In this document: one piece after another, positions 1 through 8,138 of the stretch
Numbering within the stretch: the first letter of the stretch is position 1
Layout of the letters: each line of letters begins with the position of its first letter
Assembly (NCBI GenBank): GCA_041984235.1
Contig: JBHIYN010000004.1
Coordinates: 62,001-126,000 of the forward strand
Origin: JBHIYN01 sp041984235
GTDB lineage: Bacteria > Pseudomonadota > Gammaproteobacteria > Ga0077536
Reading direction: 5' to 3'
DNA length: 64,000 bases
Notes under the pieces: model-generated
The model's input: the letters and a program-made list of their open reading frames with translations, nothing else
Database searches by the model: none
Told to the model about the DNA's origin: nothing
Translations under genes and position numbers: made by a program

Positions 1-76
1 GCGTTCTGGCCGGCTCGGTGGCCGTGGCGGTCACCGGGCAGAGCAACGACAGGACGAGGAGAAGTGCGGCACGCAT
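1..76 (-). CDS. Exported protein, N-terminal fragment (cut by window edge)
   Basis: Only the first 25 codons are visible; the gene runs off the left edge of the window. The peptide starts MRAALLLVLSLLCPVTATAT, a short n-region, a leucine-rich core and an Ala-x-Ala type cleavage site, so a Sec signal peptide is likely. Two upstream in-frame ATG codons (first bases at 109 and 103 on the minus strand) would add 9-11 residues before the hydrophobic core, but neither has a convincing ribosome binding site. It lies downstream of, and on the same strand as, the DUF992 gene, separated from it by two strong hairpins. No function can be assigned. Confidence 0.5.
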   Translation of the reverse strand, partial: MRAALLLVLSLLCPVTATATEPART

Positions 77-182
77 GGGGCAATTGCCGGGTGAGGACGT
101 CATACCCATTATGGCGGCGCGGACGCGCGTGCCTTGAGCGGCAAAGGGGCGGGGCGGCCGGCAGGGCGGCCCCCGGAAACGA

Positions 183-208
183 GAACGGCGACCCGCAGGT
201 CGCCGTTC
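183..208 (-). terminator. Hairpin, likely rho-independent-like terminator after the DUF992 gene
   Basis: A perfect 10-bp stem (GAACGGCGAC / GTCGCCGTTC) encloses a 6-nt loop. Read on the minus strand it is followed by TCGTTT, a weak U tract. It lies about 65 nt past the stop codon of the DUF992 gene and before the partial exported-protein gene. Confidence 0.5.
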
Positions 209-235
209 GTGGTACGGCCTGGCACCGCGGCATGA

Positions 236-260
236 CGCCGGACCACGTCGTGGTCCGGCG
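236..260 (-). terminator. Second hairpin just after the DUF992 stop
   Basis: An 11-bp perfect stem (CGCCGGACCAC / GTGGTCCGGCG) has a 3-nt loop, only 12 nt past the stop codon. It is nested inside a wider inverted repeat, GGTACGGC (211-218) with GCCGTACC (260-267). There is no U tract, so it may be an mRNA-stabilising 3' structure or act together with the hairpin at 183-208. Confidence 0.4.
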
Positions 261-272
261 CCGTACCGAAGG

Positions 273-764
273 TCAGGGGGCCGGTTCGATGTAGAGGAAC
301 GACAGGCCGCCCGAAGCGCCGATGCCGGTGCTCGACTCGAGCGCCAGCGGCTGCAGGCCGATGTTCTTGGCACCGCCGCCGACCAGGGCCTTGGCGCCGA
401 GGCCGAGACCGGCTGCCGCGGACAGCTCGCCACCGACGTACTTGCCGGCCAGTGCCTTGGAGCCGGGGCTCACGTCCTCGCTTGCCGCGATGACGGTGAA
501 GGCCATTTTCTCGTTCTGCTTGAAGCTCAGGTCGAGCCCCAGCGCGATGCCGGTCTCGCCGACGTATTCCTCGGTCTGGCCACCCTTGGCGTAGACGCAC
601 TTGACGTCAGCGGTGGAGCGGATGAGCAGGTTGAGGCGGCTGCCGGGCACGACCGAGCAGGTCAGCACGCCGACCTCGAGGCCGCCTGCGGCATGAGCCG
701 CTCCGAGTGGTGCGACGAGGCCGCTCAGGGCCAGGGCGAGTGCAAGGACTTTGCCTGATTTCAT
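273..764 (-). CDS. DUF992 family exported protein
   Basis: A 163-residue protein with a clear signal peptide: Lys at positions 3 and 5, a hydrophobic core, and a predicted cut after AAHA near residue 25. The mature part is Gly/Ala-rich with the DUF992 layout: GVLTCSV near the start, a second Cys in a VKCVY context, an ALAGKYVGG stretch and a C-terminal AKNIGLQPL block. The two cysteines could form a disulfide in the periplasm. Function of the family is unknown. The start is chosen because GAGGGA lies 8-13 nt before this ATG and the signal peptide begins here; an in-frame extension upstream would bury it. It is transcribed divergently from dnaE2 across a 211-nt region holding a LexA box and two palindromes. 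Confidence 0.85.
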   Translation of the reverse strand: MKSGKVLALALALSGLVAPLGAAHAAGGLEVGVLTCSVVPGSRLNLLIRSTADVKCVYAKGGQTEEYVGETGIALGLDLSFKQNEKMAFTVIAASEDVSPGSKALAGKYVGGELSAAAGLGLGAKALVGGGAKNIGLQPLALESSTGIGASGGLSFLYIEPAP

Positions 765-867
765 GAAGTGTTCCCTCTTCGGATTGATGTTGTGGCTGTG
801 AGTGTCGGGCGCACCTGGACGGCGCGCGTGCGATGCGTGGCAGTGCACGATCATCGCAACGGCCCCG

Positions 868-887
868 GTTGTTGTCCAGGTAACAAC
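868..887. promoter_or_regulatory. Palindrome GTTGTT-N8-AACAAC, operator candidate
   Basis: A perfect 6-bp inverted repeat with an 8-nt spacer lies in the divergent promoter region between the DUF992 gene and dnaE2. Only 7 nt separate it from a second palindrome, CCGCTAC-CT-GTAGCGG at 895-910. Spacing and symmetry fit a dimeric regulator site. I do not recognise the regulator. Confidence 0.3.
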
Positions 888-932
888 GCACAAACCGCTA
901 CCTGTAGCGGACGGCTGGCGGAAATACTGAAA

Positions 933-952
933 TACTGTATAAATATACAGTA
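933..952 (+). promoter_or_regulatory. LexA (SOS) box upstream of dnaE2
   Basis: TACTGTATAAATATACAGTA contains CTGT (935-938), an AT-only 8-nt spacer and ACAG (947-950), with flanking TA on both sides. It nearly matches the E. coli LexA consensus. It ends 23 nt before the dnaE2 ATG, so LexA binding would block transcription start. It sits in an AT-rich patch inside GC-rich DNA, as expected for a promoter. Confidence 0.9.
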
Positions 953-975
953 AAAGAAAAGCGACTCCGCTGCCC

Positions 976-3900
976 ATGTCGACTCCGGAAATTCCGGCCT
1001 GTGCCGAGCTCCACTGCGTGAGCAACTTCAGCTTCCTGCGCGGCGCCTCGCACCCCGAGGAACTGGTGCGCGCCGCCGCCGCGCAGGGTTACCGGGCGCT
1101 CGCGCTGACCGACGAATGCAGCTTCGCCGGCCTGGTGCGTGCGCACGTTGCCGCGCGCGATCACGGCGTGCAGCTGATTGCGGGTACCGAGCTCACCCTG
1201 GACGACGGCATGCGGCTGGTGCTGCTGGCCGACGATCTTGCCGCCTATCGCGGGATCGCCGCGCTGGTCACGCGCGCGCGCCGGCGCCAGCCGAAAGGCG
1301 GCTACCGCGTCGTGCGCAGCGACCTGGAAGGCCTGGCGCATGGCCTGGCGATCTGGCTGCCGCGCGGCGGCGACGCCGACGCCGCCGACGGTGCCTGGCT
1401 GGCCGCGCACTTCGGCGGGCGGGCGTGGGTCGGGCTGGGGCTGTTCTACAGTGGCCGTGACCGCCTGCTGCTGCAGCACGCGCGCGAGCTGGCAACGGCC
1501 AGCGGACTGCCGCTGACCGCCGCCGGTGACGTGCACATGCACGAGCATCGCCGCCGTGCGCTGCTCGACACCGTGACCGCCATCCGGCTCGGCACCACGG
1601 TCATGGAGGCAGGTGAGCGGCTGTTCCCCAACGGCGAGCGTTACCTGCGTCCGCGCACGCGGCTCTCGCGCATCTACCCGCGCGAGCTGCTGGAGGAGAG
1701 CGTGCGGGTTGCCGCACGCTGTCACTTCTCGCTCGACGAGCTGCGTTACGACTATCCGCGCGAGCTGGTACCGGCCGGCCGTACGCCGGCCACGCACCTG
1801 CGCCGACTGACCGAGCAGGGCATGCGCCGGCGCTGGCCGCACGGCGCACCGGGCAAGGTGCGCGACCTGGTCGAGCACGAGCTCACGCTGATCGCCGAGC
1901 TCGGCTACGAGGCCTTCTTCCTCACCGTGCACGACCTGGTCGTGTTCGCACGCGGGCGCGGCATCCTGTGCCAGGGGCGTGGCTCGGCGGCCAACTCGGC
2001 GGTTTGCTACTGCCTGGGGATCACCGAGGTCGACCCGGCGCGCATGGAGATGCTGTTCGAGCGCTTCGTCTCCAAGGAACGTAACGAGCCGCCCGACATC
2101 GACGTCGACTTCGAGCACCAGCGGCGCGAGGAGGTGATCCAGTACGTCTACGCGAAGTACGGGCGCGAGCGCGCCGCGCTCGCCGCCACCGTCATCACCT
2201 ACAAGCTGCGCAGCGCGGTGCGCGACGTCGGCAAGGCGCTCGGCATGGCGTCCGACCAGGTCGATCGCCTCGCGCGCAATCTCTACTGGTGGGATGGCGG
2301 GGGCGGTATCCCGGAGCGCCTGCGCGAGGTCGGCTTCGACCCGGCCAACCCGCTGATTCGCCGCCTGGTCGCACTGGTCGGCGAGCTGCTGGGCGCGCCG
2401 CGGCACCTCTCGCAGCACGTCGGCGGCTTCGTCATCAGCGATCAGCCGCTGTCCGACCTGGTGCCGATCGAGAACGCGGCCATGCCCGAGCGCACCGTGA
2501 TCCAGTGGGACAAGGACGATCTCGAGGCGCTCGGCCTGCTCAAGGTCGACTGCCTGTGCCTGGGCATGCTGAGTGCCATCCGGCGCAGCTTCGACCTCAT
2601 CGAGGACTACCATGGCGAGCGCCTGACGATGGCGGCGATCGCGCCCGACGATCCTGCCACCTACGCGATGATCCAGAAAGCCGACACCGTCGGCGTGTTC
2701 CAGATCGAGTCGCGCGCGCAGATGGCGATGCTGCCGCGGCTCAGGCCGCGCTGCTATTACGACCTGGTGATCGAGGTCGCGATCATTCGTCCCGGACCGA
2801 TCCAGGGCGAGATGGTGCACCCCTACCTGCGCCGGCGTAACGGTGAGGAGGCCGTGAGCTACCCCAGCGAGGCGGTGCGCGGCGTGCTCGAGCGCACCCT
2901 CGGCGTACCGCTGTTCCAGGAGCAGGTGATCAAGCTCGCCACCGTCGCTGCCGGCTTCACGCCGGGCGAGGCCGATCACCTGCGCCGCTCGATGGCGAGC
3001 TGGAAGCGCAACGGCGGCCTCGCGCATTTTCGCGACAAGCTCATCGAGGGCATGCGCGCACGCGGTTACGAGCCGGCCTTCGCCGAGCAGATCTACAACC
3101 AGATCCAGGGCTTCGGTGAGTACGGCTTTCCGGAATCGCATTCGGCCAGCTTTGCTCTCATCGCCTACGTCTCGGCCTGGCTCAAGTGCCATCACCCGGC
3201 GGCCTTCACCGCGGCGTTGCTGAACAGCCAGCCGATGGGCTTCTATGCACCGTCGCAGCTGGTGCAGGATGCGCGCCGCCACGGCGTCGAGGTGCGCGCG
3301 GCCGACGTCACCGCCAGCGACTGGGACTGCACGCTGGAGCCGGGCGCGCGCGGCCAGCCCGCGCTCAGGCTGGGTCTGCGCATGATCAAGGGCCTGCGCG
3401 AAGACGCCGCCGCGCGCATCGTCGCCGCGCGCGCCGCCGGCGGCTGTAGCGACGTCACCGCGCTCGGCCGCGTGGCGGCGCTCGATCGCGGCCAGCTGCG
3501 CGCGCTGTCACGCGCCGGCGCGCTGGCGCGGCTCGCGGGTAATCGCCACCAGGCCAACTGGGCCGCGCTCGGCATCGAAGCGCCGTTGCCGCTGCTGGCC
3601 GCCACGCAGGTGCGCGAGGCGACACCGCTGCTGACCGCGCCGGCCGAGGGCGAGGACATCGTTGCCGATTACGCCAGCCTCGGTCTCACCCTCGGCCGCC
3701 ATCCGCTGGCCCTGCTGCGCGACCGGCTCGCGCGCCGGCACTGCGTACCGGCCGCGCGCCTGGCCGACCTCCAGGCCGGCGCCGCGGTGCGCGTGGCCGG
3801 GCTGGTGGTCACGCGGCAGCGTCCCGGAACCGCCACCGGCGTGGTCTTCGTCACGCTGGAGGACGAGAGCGGCAGCATCAACCTCATCGTGTGGTCCAGC

Positions 3901-4062
3901 CTGGTCGAGAGCCAGCGCCGCGAGCTGCTGCACGCACGGCTGATGGGGGTGGAGGGTGAGCTGCAGCGCGACGGCGAGGTCATCCATGTCATAGCCCGGC
4001 GCCTGCACGACTGGAGCGCGCTGCTGGGGCGGCTGCAGGCGCCGTCGCGCGACTTTCACTGA
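976..4062 (+). CDS. dnaE2: Error-prone DNA polymerase III alpha subunit, DnaE2/ImuC type
   Basis: A 1028-residue C-family polymerase, the usual DnaE2 length and shorter than replicative DnaE. The N-terminal PHP domain begins with ELHCVSNFSFLRGASHP. The palm has the catalytic aspartates in PDIDVDFE (D374, D376) and KVD (D525). Helix-hairpin-helix and OB-fold regions follow (GLVVTRQRPGTATG and EDESGSINLIVW near residues 935-975). DnaE2 does translesion synthesis during SOS mutagenesis, normally with ImuA and ImuB and the beta clamp. Neither partner gene is adjacent: the upstream gene is a divergent DUF992 protein and the downstream gene is convergent. The LexA box just upstream shows direct SOS control. 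The ribosome binding site is weak; the ATG is chosen by homology and by the position of the box. Confidence 0.95.
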   Translation: MSTPEIPACAELHCVSNFSFLRGASHPEELVRAAAAQGYRALALTDECSFAGLVRAHVAARDHGVQLIAGTELTLDDGMRLVLLADDLAAYRGIAALVTRARRRQPKGGYRVVRSDLEGLAHGLAIWLPRGGDADAADGAWLAAHFGGRAWVGLGLFYSGRDRLLLQHARELATASGLPLTAAGDVHMHEHRRRALLDTVTAIRLGTTVMEAGERLFPNGERYLRPRTRLSRIYPRELLEESVRVAARCHFSLDELRYDYPRELVPAGRTPATHLRRLTEQGMRRRWPHGAPGKVRDLVEHELTLIAELGYEAFFLTVHDLVVFARGRGILCQGRGSAANSAVCYCLGITEVDPARMEMLFERFVSKERNEPPDIDVDFEHQRREEVIQYVYAKYGRERAALAATVITYKLRSAVRDVGKALGMASDQVDRLARNLYWWDGGGGIPERLREVGFDPANPLIRRLVALVGELLGAPRHLSQHVGGFVISDQPLSDLVPIENAAMPERTVIQWDKDDLEALGLLKVDCLCLGMLSAIRRSFDLIEDYHGERLTMAAIAPDDPATYAMIQKADTVGVFQIESRAQMAMLPRLRPRCYYDLVIEVAIIRPGPIQGEMVHPYLRRRNGEEAVSYPSEAVRGVLERTLGVPLFQEQVIKLATVAAGFTPGEADHLRRSMASWKRNGGLAHFRDKLIEGMRARGYEPAFAEQIYNQIQGFGEYGFPESHSASFALIAYVSAWLKCHHPAAFTAALLNSQPMGFYAPSQLVQDARRHGVEVRAADVTASDWDCTLEPGARGQPALRLGLRMIKGLREDAAARIVAARAAGGCSDVTALGRVAALDRGQLRALSRAGALARLAGNRHQANWAALGIEAPLPLLAATQVREATPLLTAPAEGEDIVADYASLGLTLGRHPLALLRDRLARRHCVPAARLADLQAGAAVRVAGLVVTRQRPGTATGVVFVTLEDESGSINLIVWSSLVESQRRELLHARLMGVEGELQRDGEVIHVIARRLHDWSALLGRLQAPSRDFH

Positions 4063-4089
4063 GCCCGTGCGAATGTCCGCCTGGCGGCT

Positions 4090-5553
4090 TCATTCACGCC
4101 GTTGCGCCGCCGGCCACTCGAGCGCCCAGATGCGGAAGTAACCGCTGTCGTGCACCTTGCGCCAGCCCGACGGCTCCTCGAAGCCGACCGTTGCGAACAT
4201 TCGGCGCAGGGTCTGCACGTCATGCGCAACCGCCAGCAGGGGGCGCACATCGGCTCCCGCGACCCGCCCCCAGGACCTGAAGTCGACCAGGCTGAAGTCC
4301 AGCGGCCCGCGATTGCGCGCCAGCAGCGCCAGCGCCCACGATGCTTCGGTGTCAGTCATCACCGGGCGCAGCCGCGCCGCAGGTTCGTCCCGCAGGAACG
4401 CCAGTGCCGCGCCGGGATGATAGCGCTGGCGATAGAACTGCGTGCACAGGTCCTGCGCATGTCCGCCGCCCGGCGGCACCCCCAGGCAGGCCGGGGTGGC
4501 GACGCACGCGGCGAACACCGCGAGCAATGCGACCGCGCCGGCCAGCGCGGGCAGGGCCGCGAAGCGCGGCGCCAGGGGCGCCCAGGCACGGGCCAGCAGG
4601 TCGCCCAGCGCGAGGCACCACAGGGGCATCAGCGGCACCAGTACGCGCGGGTAGAGATTGCCCGGGATCGCGAGCACCGCCAGGCACACCCCGCCGACCA
4701 GCACCCCCGCCAGCAGCAAGCCGGCGGCGGGCGCGCTGCCGCGCCGGCGGTCGCGCAGCGCCAGCACCAGGCCGGCCACGATCGCCGGTGCAAGCACGGC
4801 GAAGTCGCCGTTGAAAGCGAGCGCGACGTGCCGCAGCAGCTCGCCGTCGGCCCAGGTGCTGCGTCCCTGCGCCGCATGCCCGAGCAGCGCCTGGCGGTGC
4901 GGCAGGTAAATCATCAGCGCCGCGCCCGTGCCGAGCAGGGCAGCGGCGGCGCGCCGCAGTCGCGGCGCGTGCAGGTCGCCGCCGGCCAGCAGCACGCTCC
5001 ACCCCACCGCCAGCACGCAGACCAGCGCATTGCTCGGCAGGATCGCGACCAGCGCGAGGGCCGCGGCGAGGTAGACCAACCCCGCCGCGCGCCGGCCATC
5101 GAGCACCCACGTCGCGCACGCCGCGAACGCGACCAGCGCGAACGGCCATGACAGCGCGTAACCCCTGAGCTGCAGGGCAAAGGCCTCACTGACCGATGCC
5201 GCCGCGAACAGCGTCAGTGCGAACAGTCTCGCCACGGGCGCGAAGCGCGCCGGCAGCGCGGCGAAGCAGGCGAGGGTGGCGCACCAGCTCGCCAGCATCA
5301 GCAGGCGCAGCGGCATCGGGTCGTCGGCCGGCGACCACAGCGCCGCGAGCACGGCGCTCAGCAGCATGTGGTTGTTGGGCAGCGAGTAATCGCGGAATGC
5401 GTCGAGCGGGGTGCCGCTCGCGAAATACAACAGCATGGTCGCCTCGTCCTGCCACAGGGCGAGGTTGAGCTGCGGAGCGATGCGCACGCTGCCGGCCGCC
5501 GCGATCAGCAGGAAGGCGGGAACGAGCGCATGACGGAGAAGCGAGGAAGTCAC
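4090..5553 (-). CDS. Polytopic membrane protein, GT-C glycosyltransferase-like
   Basis: A 487-residue protein with many hydrophobic segments spread over roughly residues 10-370 and a soluble C-terminal tail. The first extracytoplasmic loop has an acidic WQDEAT motif about residue 35, as in GT-C lipid-sugar-dependent glycosyltransferases (PMT/ArnT-like), where an Asp/Glu pair near the first membrane helix is catalytic. The later loop has YPRVLVPLMPLW, a common feature of this fold. It would transfer a sugar from a polyprenyl-phosphate donor on the periplasmic side, but neither donor nor acceptor can be named. The start codon is GTG. It is convergent with dnaE2 (27-nt gap) and stands alone. Confidence 0.6.
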   Translation of the reverse strand: MTSSLLRHALVPAFLLIAAAGSVRIAPQLNLALWQDEATMLLYFASGTPLDAFRDYSLPNNHMLLSAVLAALWSPADDPMPLRLLMLASWCATLACFAALPARFAPVARLFALTLFAAASVSEAFALQLRGYALSWPFALVAFAACATWVLDGRRAAGLVYLAAALALVAILPSNALVCVLAVGWSVLLAGGDLHAPRLRRAAAALLGTGAALMIYLPHRQALLGHAAQGRSTWADGELLRHVALAFNGDFAVLAPAIVAGLVLALRDRRRGSAPAAGLLLAGVLVGGVCLAVLAIPGNLYPRVLVPLMPLWCLALGDLLARAWAPLAPRFAALPALAGAVALLAVFAACVATPACLGVPPGGGHAQDLCTQFYRQRYHPGAALAFLRDEPAARLRPVMTDTEASWALALLARNRGPLDFSLVDFRSWGRVAGADVRPLLAVAHDVQTLRRMFATVGFEEPSGWRKVHDSGYFRIWALEWPAAQRRE

Positions 5554-5663
5554 GCGGAGACCGCTCGGTAGGGGGGCGGCAGCCTAGCATGTCGAACGCG
5601 CTGTCCCGCGGCCGGCCGGCACGGCGGGTTTCGCGCGCGCCCGCGGGCGCGCACAATCCCGTC

Positions 5664-6683
5664 ATGCCTGCGTCGCACGCCACCACCCCCGGTCCGCCTG
5701 CCGGTCCCCGCCCACCGGCAGGCGATCCACCTCCCGCGGCGGGGACGCAGCCCTTCGCGGGCTTCTCGGTGCGCATGATCGCGACGGTGCTGGACCTGCT
5801 GACCGCGTTCATGCTGCTCGGTTTCGTCGTCTTGCCGCTGGTGCCGCAGCCGTTGCGCAGCACGCTCGACGGCGGCCCGGCCGTGCTGGTCATGCTGACG
5901 GCATGGTTCACCGCGTTCTGGGCCAGTCCGCTGGCCGCGGCCCCGGTGCAGCTGCTGTGCGGCCTGCGCGTGGTCGACCTGCACGGCCGGCGGCTGCGTC
6001 CACTGCGTGCGCTGGCGCGCGGCGTGCTCACGCTGTTGCTCATCGCCGGCGTGATGTGCATCTCCGGGGCGCCGGGCCGGCCCTGGCTGTGGGCGGTCGC
6101 GGTGGCCGCACTGGCGGCCCTGTTTCTCGCCGCGTTTGGCCGCACGCGCCAGGCCCTGCACGACCGCCTGCTGGGGACGCTGGTCGTGCGTCGCTCGGCG
6201 CTGCGCGAAGCCGGCGCCGGTGAGCGCCTGCAGGCCCTGGCGACAGCCGCACCCGGCGCACCCGGCGCGCCGCCACGACCACGCGTGGCCGGCGTGCTGG
6301 CGGACGCCGCGGTGCTCGGTGGTCCACTTGCAGCCTATGTCATCGCCGCCTACGCCATGCACGACCGCGAGCTCATGGGGCGGGTCATCTACGCCATCGA
6401 GGAGACGGCGCCGCTGAAGCGCGCCATCGAGACCTATCACGCCGAGCACGGCAGCCTGCCCGACGCCGCGAGCCTGGGTGACGCTGCCCGCGGGGCCTAC
6501 CCGGACGGCGGCTACTACCAGCTCGGTGGGGACGGCCGTATCCACATCCGCTTCGAGGTCCTGCCGCCGCTGCGCCGCGGCGCCATCACGCTGACCCCGG
6601 AGATCGGCACGGAGCGTATCGAGTGGCGTTGCTCGACCACGGACGGTTTCGATGTCCGCTACGTCCCGAGTACCTGCCGTTGA
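5664..6683 (+). CDS. RDD-family membrane protein with C-terminal pilin-like domain
   Basis: From the ATG at 5664 the protein has 339 residues; an upstream in-frame ATG at 5589 would add a basic, disorder-like stretch. After a Pro-rich N-terminus comes an RDD-type domain: FAGFSVRMIATVLDLL with the Arg-x(n)-Asp signature, then membrane segments, then QALHDRLLGTLVV. A further hydrophobic stretch (about VLADAAVLGGPLAAYVIAAYA) leads into a C-terminal domain like a minor or major pilin head: AIEETAPLKRAIETYHAEHG, SLPDAASLG, and a final Cys pair in the RCSTTDGF...STCR context. The usual prepilin peptide is absent, so the head is tethered by an internal helix instead. Role unknown; neighbours give no help. 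Confidence 0.6.
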   Translation: MPASHATTPGPPAGPRPPAGDPPPAAGTQPFAGFSVRMIATVLDLLTAFMLLGFVVLPLVPQPLRSTLDGGPAVLVMLTAWFTAFWASPLAAAPVQLLCGLRVVDLHGRRLRPLRALARGVLTLLLIAGVMCISGAPGRPWLWAVAVAALAALFLAAFGRTRQALHDRLLGTLVVRRSALREAGAGERLQALATAAPGAPGAPPRPRVAGVLADAAVLGGPLAAYVIAAYAMHDRELMGRVIYAIEETAPLKRAIETYHAEHGSLPDAASLGDAARGAYPDGGYYQLGGDGRIHIRFEVLPPLRRGAITLTPEIGTERIEWRCSTTDGFDVRYVPSTCR

Positions 6684-6862
6684 TTCGCGCGCCGCGGCTC
6701 GTGCACCGCTTGCTGCCCGCGCGCGCGCAGCGCGTCGCGGCGGGCCAGTTCGTGTTCACCGTGCTGGTCTTCACCATGCTGGTCGCGGTGGGCGCGGCCG
6801 CGCTCGCCACGCTGCTGCGTGCCGCGACGCTGATCGCGGGCCTGTTGTCCGGCGCGCCGTAG
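6680..6862 (+). CDS. Small single-pass membrane protein (tentative)
   Basis: A reading frame overlapping the previous stop codon (TTGA overlap at 6680) encodes about 60 residues: a basic N-terminus (IRAPRLVHRLLPARAQR) and a long hydrophobic segment, GQFVFTVLVFTMLVAVGAAA, continuing to the end. An alternative ATG at 6623 in the same frame lies inside the RDD gene. The positive-inside pattern and translational coupling favour a real gene, but there is no recognisable family and GC-rich DNA produces such frames by chance. Confidence 0.35.
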   Translation: MIRAPRLVHRLLPARAQRVAAGQFVFTVLVFTMLVAVGAAALATLLRAATLIAGLLSGAP

Positions 6863-6892
6863 GTGCTGTCCGCGGGTTGCCGTCGGCGCACA

Positions 6893-6920
6893 TTGCAATC
6901 ACCCGGTCGCGCCTTACAAT
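6893..6920 (+). promoter_or_regulatory. Sigma-70-type promoter of serC-serA
   Basis: TTGCAA at 6893-6898 and TACAAT at 6915-6920 are separated by 16 nt. Predicted transcription would start near 6927, about 24 nt before the serC ATG. No other promoter-like pair is visible between the preceding gene and serC. Confidence 0.5.
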
Positions 6921-6950
6921 GCGCGCTCCCTATTGCACCGCCGCATTTGC

Positions 6951-8123
6951 ATGAGTAGAGAGATGCAAAAACCTGCTGTAAAACCCGTCAATCCGTGTTT
7001 CTCGTCCGGCCCCTGCCCGAAGCGGCCGGGCTGGGCCAGCGCGGCGCTGGACCATGCGCTGGTCGGGCGCTCGCACCGTTCCAAGCCGGGCAAGGCGCGC
7101 CTCAAGCTCGCCATCGACAAGACCCGCAGTGTGCTCGGGGTGCCCGATGACTACCGCATCGGCATCGTGCCCGGTTCCGACACCGGGGCGGTGGAGATGG
7201 CGCTGTGGAACCTGCTCGGCGCACGCGGTGTCGACGTGCTGGCCTGGGAGAGCTTCGGCCAGGAGTGGGTGACCGACGTCATCGACGTGCTCGCGCTCGA
7301 GGACGCGCGCACCTTCACCGCGCCCTACGGCGCGCTGCCCGATCTCGGCGCGGTCGATTTCGCGCGCGACCAGGTCTTCGTGTGGAACGGCACCACCTCC
7401 GGCGTGCGTGTGCCGGACGGCGAGTGGATTGCCGAGGATCGTGCTGGTCTGACCATCTGTGATGCGACCTCGGCCGCGTTCGCCATGGCGCTGCCCTGGC
7501 CCAGGCTCGACGTGGTCACCTTCTCCTGGCAGAAGGTGCTCGGCGGCGAGGCCGCGCATGGCGTCATCGTGCTCTCGCCGCGCGCGGTCGAGCGGCTGGA
7601 GAGCTACGTGCCGCCGCGACCGCTGCCCAAGCTGTTCCGGCTGACCAGGAAGGGCCGGCTCGACGAAGCGATTTTCGAAGGCGCGACCATCAACACGCCG
7701 TCGATGCTGTGCGTGGAAGACTATCTCGATGCGCTCGGCTGGGCCGAGTCGCTGGGCGGACTGGAGGCGCTGATCATGCGCTCGCAACAGAACCTCGCCG
7801 TGCTGCAGGCGTGGGTCGACAAGACGCCCTGGGTCGAATTCCTCGCCGCTGACCCGGCACAGCGCTCGAGTACCTCGATCTGCCTGAGTCTCACCGCCGA
7901 CTGGCTGACCGCGCACAGCGAGGACGAGCAGGCCGCGATCGTGAAGAAGCTCGCCGGCCTGCTCGATGCCGAGGGCGTGGCCTACGATATCGCCGGCTAC
8001 CGTAATGCGCCGCCCGGACTGCGCATCTGGGGCGGTGCGACCGTCGAGGCCTCGGATCTCGCCGCGCTGCTGCCGTGGCTGGAATGGGCTTACGCCACGT
8101 TGGCCGCCGAGCACGGCGCCTGA
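6951..8123 (+). CDS. serC: Phosphoserine aminotransferase
   Basis: A 390-residue class V aminotransferase that converts 3-phosphohydroxypyruvate and glutamate to phosphoserine and 2-oxoglutarate. It begins with NPCFSSGPCPKRPGW and is closest in appearance to the alphaproteobacterial/archaeal SerC subfamily rather than the E. coli type. The pyridoxal-phosphate lysine is K195 in the FSWQKVLGGEAAHG segment, and the GTTSGVRVPDG segment fits the cofactor-phosphate region. Two ATG codons compete: 6951 and 6963 (MQKPAVKP), the latter closer to the family N-terminus; both lack an ideal Shine-Dalgarno. Only 15 nt separate it from serA, so the two form an operon for serine synthesis. Confidence 0.9.
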   Translation: MSREMQKPAVKPVNPCFSSGPCPKRPGWASAALDHALVGRSHRSKPGKARLKLAIDKTRSVLGVPDDYRIGIVPGSDTGAVEMALWNLLGARGVDVLAWESFGQEWVTDVIDVLALEDARTFTAPYGALPDLGAVDFARDQVFVWNGTTSGVRVPDGEWIAEDRAGLTICDATSAAFAMALPWPRLDVVTFSWQKVLGGEAAHGVIVLSPRAVERLESYVPPRPLPKLFRLTRKGRLDEAIFEGATINTPSMLCVEDYLDALGWAESLGGLEALIMRSQQNLAVLQAWVDKTPWVEFLAADPAQRSSTSICLSLTADWLTAHSEDEQAAIVKKLAGLLDAEGVAYDIAGYRNAPPGLRIWGGATVEASDLAALLPWLEWAYATLAAEHGA

Positions 8124-8138
8124 AGCAGGAGCTATCGC

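Noticed and set aside
898..3282. A 794-residue open frame antisense to dnaE2
   Set aside because: Product is Arg/His/Ala/Gln-rich without family features, and the opposite strand codes for a clear DnaE2. Typical shadow frame of GC-rich coding DNA.
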